Origin: JBAXTE01 sp037130365
GTDB taxonomy: Bacteria; Bacteroidota; Bacteroidia; Bacteroidales; WCHB1-69
Assembly (NCBI GenBank): GCA_037130365.1
Contig: JBAXTE010000005.1
Span: forward strand, 76,274-140,273
Length of the DNA: 64,000 nucleotides
Direction: 5' to 3'
Position 1 is the stretch's first letter. The number at the start of each line of letters is the position of its first letter. This document shows, one piece after another, positions 9,805-19,779 of the stretch. The notes under the pieces were generated by a model. It ran no database searches. It was not told the origin of the DNA and saw nothing but the letters and a program-made list of their open reading frames with translations. Both the position numbers and the translations under genes were made by a program.

Positions 9805-12800
9805 TTATTTCTGAAGTACAATTTTTTCTACAAAACTCTGTGTTGACGATTTAACATGAATAAAGTAAGTACCATTTTGTTTATCCGATAAATCGATTGT
9901 CGATTGAAAACGGTCTGAAAAATACACTTTTTCGCCTAGTAAGTTAAAAATTTCGATGGAACGAACTTGATTTTTATCTCCATTAAATTTCAAGTTAACA
10001 ACAGCTATTGTAGGGTTTGGGAAAATAGTAAATTCAGAAAAGTTATTGCTGCAGTTTTTTACAAAAATAACACTTGAAAATTCAAATTTTCCATCAAAAT
10101 CAACTTGTTTAAGGCGATAGAATAGGTCTGATCTTTCAATATTATTATCGAGATATTCATAATTAACTTTCTGTGTACTGTTTCCAGCACCCGTAACTTT
10201 TGAAACAAAATCCCAACTTTTAGCATCTGTGCTTTTTTGAATTTCAAAATAGCTATTATTCGTTTCTGATGCAGTTACCCAGTTGAGGACATTTTGATTG
10301 TTTTCGCATTTTCCATCAAAAGAAAGAAATGAAACAGGCAAAAGATTCGTACTTCTGTTTTTAGATGCAAGAGTGAAAGGAGAGAAACTAGAGATTAAAC
10401 TCGATGTAATTGTGCCAGTAGCAGTAGTTCCACTTGTTGATGAACTGCCTTTATCTTCCCATTTAGTACCATTCCAATGAGCAATAGTTAAGTCCGATAA
10501 ATTTGTTACTGCACCGCTACGGGCATCCCAGCTTAGAGTAATTTCTACATTATTTGTTCCAACTCTATTTAACAACCAATATTCCATACCACTAATACGA
10601 ACTATTGTAGTATCATGTTTTGTACTATCTAAGCCATCTGTATTTGGCATTGAACTTACGTAGCTAGCCGTAAAGTAGTCTGTTGCACTTCCGCCACCAT
10701 CTGCTGCAGAAATCCCTATTGGTGCATATAAATTATTTTTCCCAATAGGAAATGTAAAGGCTGTATTTCCAATTTTACGACAATTTCCATCGATATAATT
10801 ATCAGCAGAAGCACCAGTAACAGCATTTGCAACATTACTTAAAATCAAGTTATTAGATCCTGTATAAATTAACCCTGCTTCAAATAGTAGATTTTTGTTG
10901 ATTGTAATATCCTCACCTAATGTAACACCTCCTAATCCACTCATGGTTAGATTATTAACAACTCCTGTAAAAAACGAGGTGGGAAGAATTATTGGGACCG
11001 CATTTGCAAAAGATAAAGTGGCAGAAGCATTGCTTGCATCGATTGTTCCGCTAGTTCTAACAGGCGAAATACCGGCAATTATTAGTGTATTTGCACCAAG
11101 ATTAAGTGTTCCAGAGGTTAATTTTAACAATCCATTCACTGTCATATTTTGATTTCCAAGTGTAACTCCGCCCGATCTGTTTACAATCAAAGAATCTAAT
11201 GAAGGAGCGTTTGAAAACAAATTATTATTCAACATTATAGCAGTTGATCCACCAAAGCTTAATGAAGAAATTGAGCTCACTTCAACTAAACCTATAGTTT
11301 GGTTAATTGTACCATTAATCCCAAAAGTGGTTCCACCAACAATAAGTTTTCCACTAGAAAGAGTTAATGTATTTGAGACTTCCGTTGGTGAAGCAATTGT
11401 CACACTACCAGCTCCCGAAGCGTTATTTGTGATTAGATTATAAAAGGATGTTAAAGAGGATGTTCCTTCAATTATTTGGGCAGATGAAGGGCTGTTCATT
11501 TTAATAGTGCTACCTGTTAATGCAGTAAAAGTCCCATTATTGATAATATTCCCTTCAATATTGTAATTAAAAGCCTCTGCAACAAAAGTTGACCCAGAGT
11601 TGATAGTTAAATTACCTTTTAAATTTAAAGTATCAGCAAACGGTGCAGTAGCAGTTCCTGATATTGTTAAATTTCCGTGGAGAGTGAGTGGTGCACTTGG
11701 TAATGTTTTTGTTCCACTTCCACTAAGAATTAAATTATGATAATGAGGAAGAGCGTCGGTTAAAAGTACAGTTTGATCTCCACCGTTGTACTCCACTGTT
11801 GCTCCAAATACATCAGCATACCATTTTCCAGTACCTGTTCTAACAATTGTGTTTGCAATTTTCATTGTGCTTCCTGCTTGATTGCTTATATCGGCGCCAT
11901 TCCCAATTTCTACATTATAAAAGTGTGCATTTCCTGAAATAGTGGTTCCTGGCATTGAAAAAATAACTTTACTAGTTCCTGGGTCATTACCTAAAGAATT
12001 TTGATCTTCCCAGCCACCACTTAAGGTGTTTTTAATAGTAAGTGTTTCATTTCCCATAATTAAAATTCCACCATTTAAAAAAGTAAGTGAATTTATTGTA
12101 ACGCCAGAAGGTAAGATTGGATCGTTTGGGGTGGTTGCTGCATCAGGAATAATTACATGACTAGGATCAGAAGGAACACCTACAGGAGTCCAGTTTACAG
12201 ATCTTCCCCAATCCGTATCAATTGATCCATTCCATGTATAATAATCTACAATATAATCACGAAGTTGAAATATTGTTCTCCAAGCATGTCCTGGAATATT
12301 TATGAAATAACTTATAGGAATATTTGACATTCCAACAAAATTATTGGTAAAGTCGTAACTCGATCGACCATGCTCATCGGGTGTTCCCCAACCACCAGCA
12401 ATATCATAATCCATAGTAACTAAATTGGCTTCTGTGTTTACGTGATATGGACTAATACTGCTTGTAAGTTCGGCATCTAAATAGTGGAAATTTGCAGTAA
12501 CATGAGCAGTTGATGTATAACCACCAGGAACAGTTGGAACTATTTCGTAGGTGCGCTTAATTGCATCAGGATTCCCTGTTGGAGTTGTTCCAATGGTTAC
12601 TGAAACCGAAATTGCATCGGGCATTGTTCCTGTTGAAAGGGCAATGGTTGTGAGTTGATGTCCAAATGAATAGGATGTGTTTTCTAAAATTGTTGATCTT
12701 TTAATAGTACCTGTTACATCTCCTAGGCCGACAGTAGTAGCTGTTGAACCCATATTTAGAATATAAGAGTTTAAATAACTCGAATTAGTGGTTCCTGGAT

Positions 12801-15800
12801 AGGATGCATAGCTAATAGTCATTTCTAGTAACCCCTTAGTTGAAGAAGGATTTGCTGCTGCCAAATTTAATATTCCATCTATAGTTAAATCGCTTCCTGC
12901 AATCACACCACCAACACCATTTATTGTTAAGTTATTTATATTTCCCGTAAAAACTGAAGCAGGAAGTGTAATTGCTAAAGTGTTGGCAAAGACAACGGTT
13001 GCACTACTATTGCTAGCATTAATATTTCCAGTTGTTCTTGTAGGTGAGTTGCCAGAAAGAGTTAACGAATTTGCCCCAACAGTTAGTGTGCCTGAAGTTA
13101 ATGCTAATGTTCCACCAACACCTACAGAACCCGATAAATTTATTCCATTAGAACGATTTAAAGTTAGGTTATTTAATGTTATTGCTGGTAAATTTGTACT
13201 TGCACCAGAACCACCAAAAACAATGTTTGAAGTACTTCCTCCAGTTAATATTCCAGAAGTTACAGCAATTGCTCCATTTAAAGTTAAGGTGTTATTACCT
13301 ATTGGGAATGTACCATTGGATAACGTTAGTGTTTGAGCAACAGTTAAATTTCCACTTAATGTTAATCCATTGCTGTTGTTTAACGAAAAACCATCAACGG
13401 TGTTGCTAAGAAAGATTCCGTTTGGAATGTTTTGTAGAGCTGTTCCAGCATAAATAATAACTGAAGAGACAGACGTAGCATCAACTTTAGCGCTATTGGT
13501 AAAATTGAGATTCCCTGTGATTGTAAGTTGTTTTCCATTTGTAACCAAGTATTTTAAACTTTGCGCATTTGTTATGTTCTTCAAACTTCTATTTTGATCC
13601 AAATAACAATGATTTGCTGGTGTTGTGGCAAATGAAATATCTGAGCCATTTGGTGGTACTGCACCATTTACCCAGTTTGTAGGAGTTGCAAAATCTATAC
13701 TTGTGTTTCCTTGCCAAATATAGTCATTGAGTTCTAATGCACCCATTTTTGGTGTAGCGCTTCTAGTTATACCGGCATAATCTGTTGTTATTCCTGTTCC
13801 AGTGACTCCAGGTAAAGTAGCTGCGGTATAATAATTTAAAGCAGAAGTTCCTCCAGCACTTGTAAAAGTAGGATTTATTGACAAACTATTTCCATCCATA
13901 CTTGCAATTAGCGGAAGTGTAGTTTTATTTGAACCGTTATAATATCCCAATACACCACCAGTGCCCGAAACGAAATAATCATTATAATCTAAGTTTAAAA
14001 ATGCATTTCCTGTATAGTTGAAGTAAATTGCATAATGTAAACTAGCGCCACTTGTTGTTGAGCGTGCATTCATGAAAATGTTATTTCTAAAATTCCTAGT
14101 GTTTGAAGTAACAGCACTAAATAAACAGTATGATTTATTTGTAATTCCAGAACTCAAACTTCCACCAATATAAATGGTGTTGAAATAAATGTTGTTGTCG
14201 TATGTAGATGTTCCTGTTTCGTAGATTCCATAAATTGTAGTAGCAGTATTTCCTCCTAAATTGATGATGTTATTTGAATATGTGGTTGCCCCTGCTGCAA
14301 TTTGAATTCCGTAAATTTTTGCAGTTGTAGTGCTTGAATTAACTGATAGACTATGAATAAAGTTTTCAGACACAATATTTACACCCGTAAAACCAGAGTA
14401 ATAAAGTCCCACAACACTACCTGCAAAAGAGGCAGAAGTATTGGATAAGTTAGAAATAATATTTCCAGTTATTGTTTTTACAAACGCAGCTCCTGTTATG
14501 GCAATTCCAGCAACAGCAGCTGTGTTAGTATTTGATGTATTGGCATTAGCAATTGTTAAATTCTGAATCGTATTATTGCTTATAGTTACAGTTCCTGTTG
14601 TAGATACAATTCCATTAATCAAACCCCTTGTTGTTGTTGTGCCATTTGTTGTACTATTAGTAAGATTAACAATTGTATTGTTATCTATCGTTATGGTACC
14701 TCCTCCAGAATTATAAACTCCATAAACGGATTGGGCATCTCCTGTACTAATTGAATTTGAATTAATACTATTTGAAGTTGACGAACTTCCAATTGAATTA
14801 CTGTTAATTGTGGTAGTTCCAGAAGCACTGTTTCTATTTATTGCATAAAAATTGGTTCCATTTCCCACAGCATTATCTACGGTGATAGAACCAATACTAT
14901 TATTTTGACAATTTATAATACCTGTACTTCCAATGTTTATCCCGTAAACATTGGTGATTTTCTGATTTCCTGTAATATAAATTGATCCAGTTCCTGTATT
15001 TGAGCCAATTGTATTTCCAGAAGTAGTTCCTATATCGACATTTCCAGCAATAATATTAATTCCTTGCCAAGGATTTAAATTACTGCTTGTGTAATTAATA
15101 TTTTGAATCGTGTTGTTTTGTATTGAGGAAGCAGTTGTGGTTCCCGCGCTAATGTAAATTGCTTGAAACAAATGAGATTTTGCGCCATTTATTACCATAG
15201 CAGTACCACCACACAATGAATCTTTTCCACCAATAAAATTTCCATAAATTGAAAAGTTGTTGCCAGAAGTATTAACTACCCTTATTGCGTTATACGAATT
15301 ACCATCTTGCGTTGGAGTAAATGTTGTGGTTTCGTAAAAACTATTTCCAGAAATTATCCAATTTGTATTAAATCCAGCTAATTGAATGGAATATGAACTA
15401 ACTGTAGCTGCAGACGAAAAACGCCAAACATCATAAATATGATTATTGCTAATTGTATTTCCACTGTTATCCCGACCAGACGACCCTGCTGAATAAATTG
15501 CATTATTTACTCTACCAGCGGCATCACTTGTAATATCATTGTTGGTAATCAAATTATTAATATTGCCAAGACCAGATATAGATGTTGAAAATAAAATGAT
15601 ACCACTTGATGCATTAGTTTCAGCTCCTTTGATATTGCAATATTTAATGATGTTATTCGACGCCGAATTGATAAATCGAATGGTAGATGTTCCTGCTGTT
15701 GCAGAAGTGCTAGTATTTGTAATTATTAAATTTTTAGACGTTCCCGTTGCATTAACTCTCCCATCAATGGTTACATTACTTGCCCCATTTAAGTCAATTA

Positions 15801-17958
15801 TAGGATTGGTAGCACTGCCACTTATTGTTAACCCAGCAACTGTTGGATAAATGGTTAGTGAAGTCCATGTTCCTGAATTTAAACTATTAGTTCCAGCTTC
15901 TGAAATTGAACTTGCCGCCATTGTTATAACAATTGTTTTTCCCGTTTGAGAAAAACTGTTTATTGCAGCAAATGCTCCAAGTGCATTTGTAAATGAAGTG
16001 TAATTTCCGTCTGCACCATTTGAACCATAAACATTTATTGGATCCTTCTGTCCTAAAACAAAATATTGAGATGCACCACCACCAGTTGTGCTTGTTATGT
16101 TAATTGAATTTCCATTTTCGGTTCCACCAATCGAAGTATATGTTCCTGTTAAAGTTGTACTTTTTCCAATTTTGTCGTAAGGTGAAACTGGTGTTGATCG
16201 TGAAAGTGAAATTTTGCTATTTGTAAAGTTCCCAGTTGAAATCAATGACCAGTATTCGCTTGTGCTTTTAAAAATTAGTGTAGCATCGATTAATCCTCCA
16301 GAATTGCCCAAAAATGCTTCGCCAGTGATAGTTGGAGTTCCTGTTGTTGTAGTAGGGTCAACTACCGACATTGGCAAATACGTTGTTCCTTTACCAAGGG
16401 GAAAAATATAGGTTGAGCCTGCAACTAAACTTGAGGGTAAGTTCCATGTAATTGGACCTAAAATAAACGAGGTTGTTGATCCTCCACTAATCCCAGAAGT
16501 TAATGTGTTAGCAATAGTTAACACTTTTCCGGAAGTTGTGAAAATTCCATTTAAAAGGGTTAATGTGCTGTTAATAGTAGTGTTGTTTGTAAGTGTTACT
16601 CCATTTACATTGTTTATTGTAAGATTGTTTATTGTAGAAGGCAATGCATTACCCGTTGATTGGGAAGATGAACCATTATAAGTATAATTTGCTCCTGAAC
16701 TGAACGATCTTGTCGTAGTTTGAATTGAACCAGTTGCGCCACTCGAGGTTATTCCATTTGTATTTGCTGTTGCTAATCCAGCACCTGAACTTAATGTGAA
16801 AGTTCCGGTACTTCCATCAATTACAGATGTTCCCATATTTAAAACGGAGCCACTATTTACTGTGAAATTTATTGCATTTGCCGAAATTGTTCCTCCAGAT
16901 TTTGTGTATGTTTGAGTTCCTGATTTATTGAAAACTACGCTTGCTGTACCATTCGTTTTACTAATTGTCCCTCCAGTTATTGAACAATTTCCAGTTAAAT
17001 TTAATGTTCCAGTATAACCAGCAGCTCTAATAAAATCAAAAGTTCCTCCACTTATACTAAAATTACCTGTAATATTTAAAGTGCCGTTTGCAGTTGCTGC
17101 TGCACCGACTATTGAAAAATAACCTCCTTGAATATCTAAATTACCTGCAATATTTGTGGTAACTGTTGCAGAATTTGTTAACAGTAATATTTTTGGAGTT
17201 GAACCAGTAGATTTTATTGTAAAGTTACCATTTACGGTTGTTAAGGATGATCCAAAACTACAGTCAACATATTGACCAGGGTTATCCCAAGTTATGTTTT
17301 GATATGTTGCGGATGCAAAAGCAAGACTTGTTGCTCCAGCCATTCCTGTGACTTCAAGCGTAGAACCAGTGTTCCACGTAATTATTGGAATTGTTCCCCC
17401 GTCAGTGTTATGTCGATAGATACCTCCTGAGTTAACAGTACATCCACCGTCAAATGAGGATCCATTGGTATTGGTTCTGATAAAAGTACCCGCAATTGAA
17501 GTTGCTCCAGAAACTTTAACCCCACCCCCTGAAGACTGATCTAAAATTCCGCCAGCGTTTATCGTTAAGGAACTAAATTGAGTTCTATAAGTAGCACTAT
17601 TAGAAATTGTTAATGTTCCTCCATTTTCAATAACAATCACATTTGAAGAGCCAGTTGTATAATTATCAACATTATGGGTGACATTATGAGTGTTTTTTAT
17701 AGTAATTATTTTCGCTAACGTTGATGTTGGAACTGAACCAGCTGCAACCCATGCCGAACCATTGTAGGTTTCCCATGTTGAAGCTAAACTCCAATTGCCT
17801 GTGGCTTTTGATCGATAATCACCATTCGTTTGACTATAAATTGTTTGCGAAAACATCGTTAGGATAAGAACAATTGCAAAAATCAATTTTGCAATTTTCA
17901 AAAGATTTAGAAAGAGTGATGGGGTGTTTTTATTTGATAAAGTATTATTATTTTTCAT
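9805..17958 (-). CDS. Giant T9SS-secreted beta-helix protein with C-terminal sorting domain
   Basis: 2717 residues. The ATG at 17958 is chosen over a TTG 57 bp upstream because it begins a plausible signal peptide (MKNNNTL..., hydrophobic core near residues 24-40, end near YSQ). Order: Gly/Thr-rich beta-strand region with an NW module (about 45-480); a sandwich segment; a parallel beta-helix (about 640-1395) with the signature IGGKDSLCGG (15187-15240); further beta-strand blocks with W-x-G...NW modules near 1420 and 1915; a linker; and a T9SS type A sorting domain (last about 85 residues, FPNP motif and KIVLQK-like end). The protein is exported by Sec and then by T9SS, and is likely attached to or released from the cell surface. 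It is a tandem paralogue of the gene at 1-9522 but has one beta-helix module instead of two. Function unknown; adhesion is inferred only. Confidence 0.93.
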   Translation of the reverse strand: MKNNNTLSNKNTPSLFLNLLKIAKLIFAIVLILTMFSQTIYSQTNGDYRSKATGNWSLASTWETYNGSAWVAAGSVPTSTLAKIITIKNTHNVTHNVDNYTTGSSNVIVIENGGTLTISNSATYRTQFSSLTINAGGILDQSSGGGVKVSGATSIAGTFIRTNTNGSSFDGGCTVNSGGIYRHNTDGGTIPIITWNTGSTLEVTGMAGATSLAFASATYQNITWDNPGQYVDCSFGSSLTTVNGNFTIKSTGSTPKILLLTNSATVTTNIAGNLDIQGGYFSIVGAAATANGTLNITGNFSISGGTFDFIRAAGYTGTLNLTGNCSITGGTISKTNGTASVVFNKSGTQTYTKSGGTISANAINFTVNSGSVLNMGTSVIDGSTGTFTLSSGAGLATANTNGITSSGATGSIQTTTRSFSSGANYTYNGSSSQSTGNALPSTINNLTINNVNGVTLTNNTTINSTLTLLNGIFTTSGKVLTIANTLTSGISGGSTTSFILGPITWNLPSSLVAGSTYIFPLGKGTTYLPMSVVDPTTTTGTPTITGEAFLGNSGGLIDATLIFKSTSEYWSLISTGNFTNSKISLSRSTPVSPYDKIGKSTTLTGTYTSIGGTENGNSINITSTTGGGASQYFVLGQKDPINVYGSNGADGNYTSFTNALGAFAAINSFSQTGKTIVITMAASSISEAGTNSLNSGTWTSLTIYPTVAGLTISGSATNPIIDLNGASNVTIDGRVNATGTSKNLIITNTSTSATAGTSTIRFINSASNNIIKYCNIKGAETNASSGIILFSTSISGLGNINNLITNNDITSDAAGRVNNAIYSAGSSGRDNSGNTISNNHIYDVWRFSSAATVSSYSIQLAGFNTNWIISGNSFYETTTFTPTQDGNSYNAIRVVNTSGNNFSIYGNFIGGKDSLCGGTAMVINGAKSHLFQAIYISAGTTTASSIQNNTIQNINYTSSNLNPWQGINIIAGNVDIGTTSGNTIGSNTGTGSIYITGNQKITNVYGINIGSTGIINCQNNSIGSITVDNAVGNGTNFYAINRNSASGTTTINSNSIGSSSTSNSINSNSISTGDAQSVYGVYNSGGGTITIDNNTIVNLTNSTTNGTTTTRGLINGIVSTTGTVTISNNTIQNLTIANANTSNTNTAAVAGIAITGAAFVKTITGNIISNLSNTSASFAGSVVGLYYSGFTGVNIVSENFIHSLSVNSSTTTAKIYGIQIAAGATTYSNNIINLGGNTATTIYGIYETGTSTYDNNIYFNTIYIGGSLSSGITNKSYCLFSAVTSNTRNFRNNIFMNARSTTSGASLHYAIYFNYTGNAFLNLDYNDYFVSGTGGVLGYYNGSNKTTLPLIASMDGNSLSINPTFTSAGGTSALNYYTAATLPGVTGTGITTDYAGITRSATPKMGALELNDYIWQGNTSIDFATPTNWVNGAVPPNGSDISFATTPANHCYLDQNRSLKNITNAQSLKYLVTNGKQLTITGNLNFTNSAKVDATSVSSVIIYAGTALQNIPNGIFLSNTVDGFSLNNSNGLTLSGNLTVAQTLTLSNGTFPIGNNTLTLNGAIAVTSGILTGGSTSNIVFGGSGASTNLPAITLNNLTLNRSNGINLSGSVGVGGTLALTSGTLTVGANSLTLSGNSPTRTTGNINASNSSATVVFANTLAITLPASVFTGNINNLTINGVGGVIAGSDLTIDGILNLAAANPSSTKGLLEMTISYASYPGTTNSSYLNSYILNMGSTATTVGLGDVTGTIKRSTILENTSYSFGHQLTTIALSTGTMPDAISVSVTIGTTPTGNPDAIKRTYEIVPTVPGGYTSTAHVTANFHYLDAELTSSISPYHVNTEANLVTMDYDIAGGWGTPDEHGRSSYDFTNNFVGMSNIPISYFINIPGHAWRTIFQLRDYIVDYYTWNGSIDTDWGRSVNWTPVGVPSDPSHVIIPDAATTPNDPILPSGVTINSLTFLNGGILIMGNETLTIKNTLSGGWEDQNSLGNDPGTSKVIFSMPGTTISGNAHFYNVEIGNGADISNQAGSTMKIANTIVRTGTGKWYADVFGATVEYNGGDQTVLLTDALPHYHNLILSGSGTKTLPSAPLTLHGNLTISGTATAPFADTLNLKGNLTINSGSTFVAEAFNYNIEGNIINNGTFTALTGSTIKMNSPSSAQIIEGTSSLTSFYNLITNNASGAGSVTIASPTEVSNTLTLSSGKLIVGGTTFGINGTINQTIGLVEVSSISSLSFGGSTAIMLNNNLFSNAPSLDSLIVNRSGGVTLGNQNMTVNGLLKLTSGTLNLGANTLIIAGISPVRTSGTIDASNASATLSFANAVPIILPTSFFTGVVNNLTMSGLGGVTLGEDITINKNLLFEAGLIYTGSNNLILSNVANAVTGASADNYIDGNCRKIGNTAFTFPIGKNNLYAPIGISAADGGGSATDYFTASYVSSMPNTDGLDSTKHDTTIVRISGMEYWLLNRVGTNNVEITLSWDARSGAVTNLSDLTIAHWNGTKWEDKGSSSTSGTTATGTITSSLISSFSPFTLASKNRSTNLLPVSFLSFDGKCENNQNVLNWVTASETNNSYFEIQKSTDAKSWDFVSKVTGAGNSTQKVNYEYLDNNIERSDLFYRLKQVDFDGKFEFSSVIFVKNCSNNFSEFTIFPNPTIAVVNLKFNGDKNQVRSIEIFNLLGEKVYFSDRFQSTIDLSDKQNGTYFIHVKSSTQSFVEKIVLQK

Positions 17959-17989
17959 AATTGTAATCTTTAAAAATAATTTATTTAAC

Positions 17990-17997
17990 CAAAAGTA
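17990..17997 (-). promoter_or_regulatory. Possible -7 element for the giant gene at 9805-17958
   Basis: TACTTTTG on the minus strand fits TAnnTTTG and lies 32 bp upstream of the chosen ATG, supporting that start over the upstream TTG. A TTTG (18013-18016) is present, but at 15 bp, shorter than the usual spacing. Confidence 0.4.
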
Positions 17998-18235
17998 ATA
18001 TATTTTATGACACAAATATCATTTTGAGATAAAATATACCGTTTTAAGGTTTTTTGTTTTAACCTTTTACTATTTTGATTTATCTTAACGCCTCAAATTA
18101 TTGTTTGTTCAATAAATAATACTAATATATATATAAACAAAATTTATCTCCTAAACTTGACAGTTAAGCTGCATATCTTTTTCAAAATATATTTAGGTTT
18201 TATTAACAGAAAAGATTCTGATACATCTGTAGAAA

Positions 18236-19561
18236 CTAATATTTATCCAAATGTTTAAGTGCAGATTTTACAAAAAATACATTCCAATATTTTTCTTTTG
18301 TCATTTCTGACCAATGGATATGATTAAATCGATACTGCACAGTTTGAATTTGACAAACAATGGTAATCAGAATAATAAGTGAGACAAAAAGATTTTTTGA
18401 AGTTTTAAATTTGATATGATGTAGTGCTAATCCGAGCAGTATCATAAAAACAGAAATAAATTCGACATATACTCTTGAGGAAAAACTTCCACCATAATAC
18501 CAATTCCACCACGAAGAAAAAACATACGTAATTAATAGAAAAAAACCAAACCAAGAAATGAATAAATATCGTGAATTTTTCCACAAGAAATATCCACCTA
18601 CTAAAGAAATTAAGTAAAGTGGCGTATATAAAAACAAACCCTTTTTATAACTAAACAAAATATCAATAATGTGAGGATTTAAGAAATTAAACCCCTCATC
18701 TTGATAAGAATATATAATAAAACTGCCAGTAGAAATTTTATAAATCACAAATTGAATAGCAAATACTCCAATCACTATAAAAAGGCTAAACAACAAACGG
18801 ACTTTATTTACAAAAAGATTGGAAACGCCTTTTTTAAATGTTATAAAATCTCCAGCTATAAACGGCAATACAAACAATATCAATCCATTAATAGGTCTAA
18901 TTAGAATAATGACTCCAAATATCAGTGCGAGTATAGGAATATACTTTTTGCGAAAAGCACTAAAATATTGTTGTGAATAATATAAGAACATAGTGATAAA
19001 AGCAAATGAATATACATGAGACATAGATGGTTCTCCTACGGTATAATAAAAGAGATTTGTACCGAACACTGCCGCAAAAAGCACCAACGATTTTTCCCAT
19101 TCTTTAATATGATAACCTGCTAAAATTAAATTTAAAAAAACTAATCCAAGAAACAAATAAAACAAAGTAGCAATGGTGATAAAAATTGGATATAATTTTG
19201 AGTAACCATCGGTTTTGTAATCAAGCAAATAGCTCAGTAAGTGGGCCGTTAAAAAGAAAGGTAATTCTGCCACAGCAGTACCACAATAATATTTATTTAT
19301 TGTTTTCCAATTTCCATTAGAACGATAATCGTAAACGTTGTTTTTGTTGAAGTACTCTTTATTTTCAATCGTATCATAAAAACCAAAATTCAGATCATGA
19401 TAGATAAACACAGCGGGGAGATAGGCGTAATAACCTTTCCCATCAACTCTTAAAATTCCTTTCCAATACTCTTTACCCCAATTAAGATTAGATGAAATCA
19501 TAGTTATAAGCAACATGATAACCACAATGGATATTTTTGAAGGGGTGACTTTTTTTATCAT
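18236..19561 (-). CDS. Polytopic membrane protein, GT-C glycosyltransferase-like
   Basis: 441 residues with about ten hydrophobic segments, starting with a signal-anchor at residues 10-30. The first extracytoplasmic loop (WGKEYW...VDGKGYYAYLPAVF) and the later LIRPIN motif resemble membrane mannosyl/arabinosyltransferase-like proteins of the GT-C fold that use polyprenyl-phosphate sugars. No domain identification is certain; the acidic catalytic residue would be in the first loop (the Asp of VDGKGY is a candidate). It stands alone, with its own promoter, divergent from lysS. I regard it as an uncharacterised envelope protein that may glycosylate lipid or protein; low certainty about the reaction. 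Confidence 0.8.
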   Translation of the reverse strand: MIKKVTPSKISIVVIMLLITMISSNLNWGKEYWKGILRVDGKGYYAYLPAVFIYHDLNFGFYDTIENKEYFNKNNVYDYRSNGNWKTINKYYCGTAVAELPFFLTAHLLSYLLDYKTDGYSKLYPIFITIATLFYLFLGLVFLNLILAGYHIKEWEKSLVLFAAVFGTNLFYYTVGEPSMSHVYSFAFITMFLYYSQQYFSAFRKKYIPILALIFGVIILIRPINGLILFVLPFIAGDFITFKKGVSNLFVNKVRLLFSLFIVIGVFAIQFVIYKISTGSFIIYSYQDEGFNFLNPHIIDILFSYKKGLFLYTPLYLISLVGGYFLWKNSRYLFISWFGFFLLITYVFSSWWNWYYGGSFSSRVYVEFISVFMILLGLALHHIKFKTSKNLFVSLIILITIVCQIQTVQYRFNHIHWSEMTKEKYWNVFFVKSALKHLDKY

Positions 19562-19613
19562 TTAACAGTTGATTTGAATCAACAATTCAGGTATTTGAAC
19601 TTTACTCAGAGTA

Positions 19614-19642
19614 CAAAGATAATTAAAACTTCGAGTTTCAAA
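19614..19642 (-). promoter_or_regulatory. Promoter of the GT-C-like membrane gene
   Basis: Minus strand: TTTG (19639-19642), 17 bp, TATCTTTG (19614-19621), close to the Bacteroidota consensus. It precedes the ATG at 19561 by about 50 bp. Confidence 0.5.
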
Positions 19643-19740
19643 ATGTTGTTTCATTTAATGCGTTAATATTTCCAATCATTTTTTTGAATGGGAAATATAA
19701 TAACAGTAGAAAAGCTCGCAAATATTCATTGGGTTTTTTG

Positions 19741-19748
19741 TACCTTTG
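19741..19748 (+). promoter_or_regulatory. -7 element of lysS
   Basis: TACCTTTG matches TAnnTTTG and ends 31 bp before the ATG at 19780. No clear TTTG lies at the proper distance upstream. Its place supports starting lysS at 19780 rather than at an upstream TTG (19684), which would put the promoter inside the gene. Confidence 0.5.
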
Positions 19749-19779
19749 TTGCCAAATATCACATAATAACGTTAAAATT

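Noticed and set aside
19684..19779. N-terminal extension of lysS from a TTG
   Set aside because: The added 32 residues do not match LysRS, and a -7 promoter element lies inside them.
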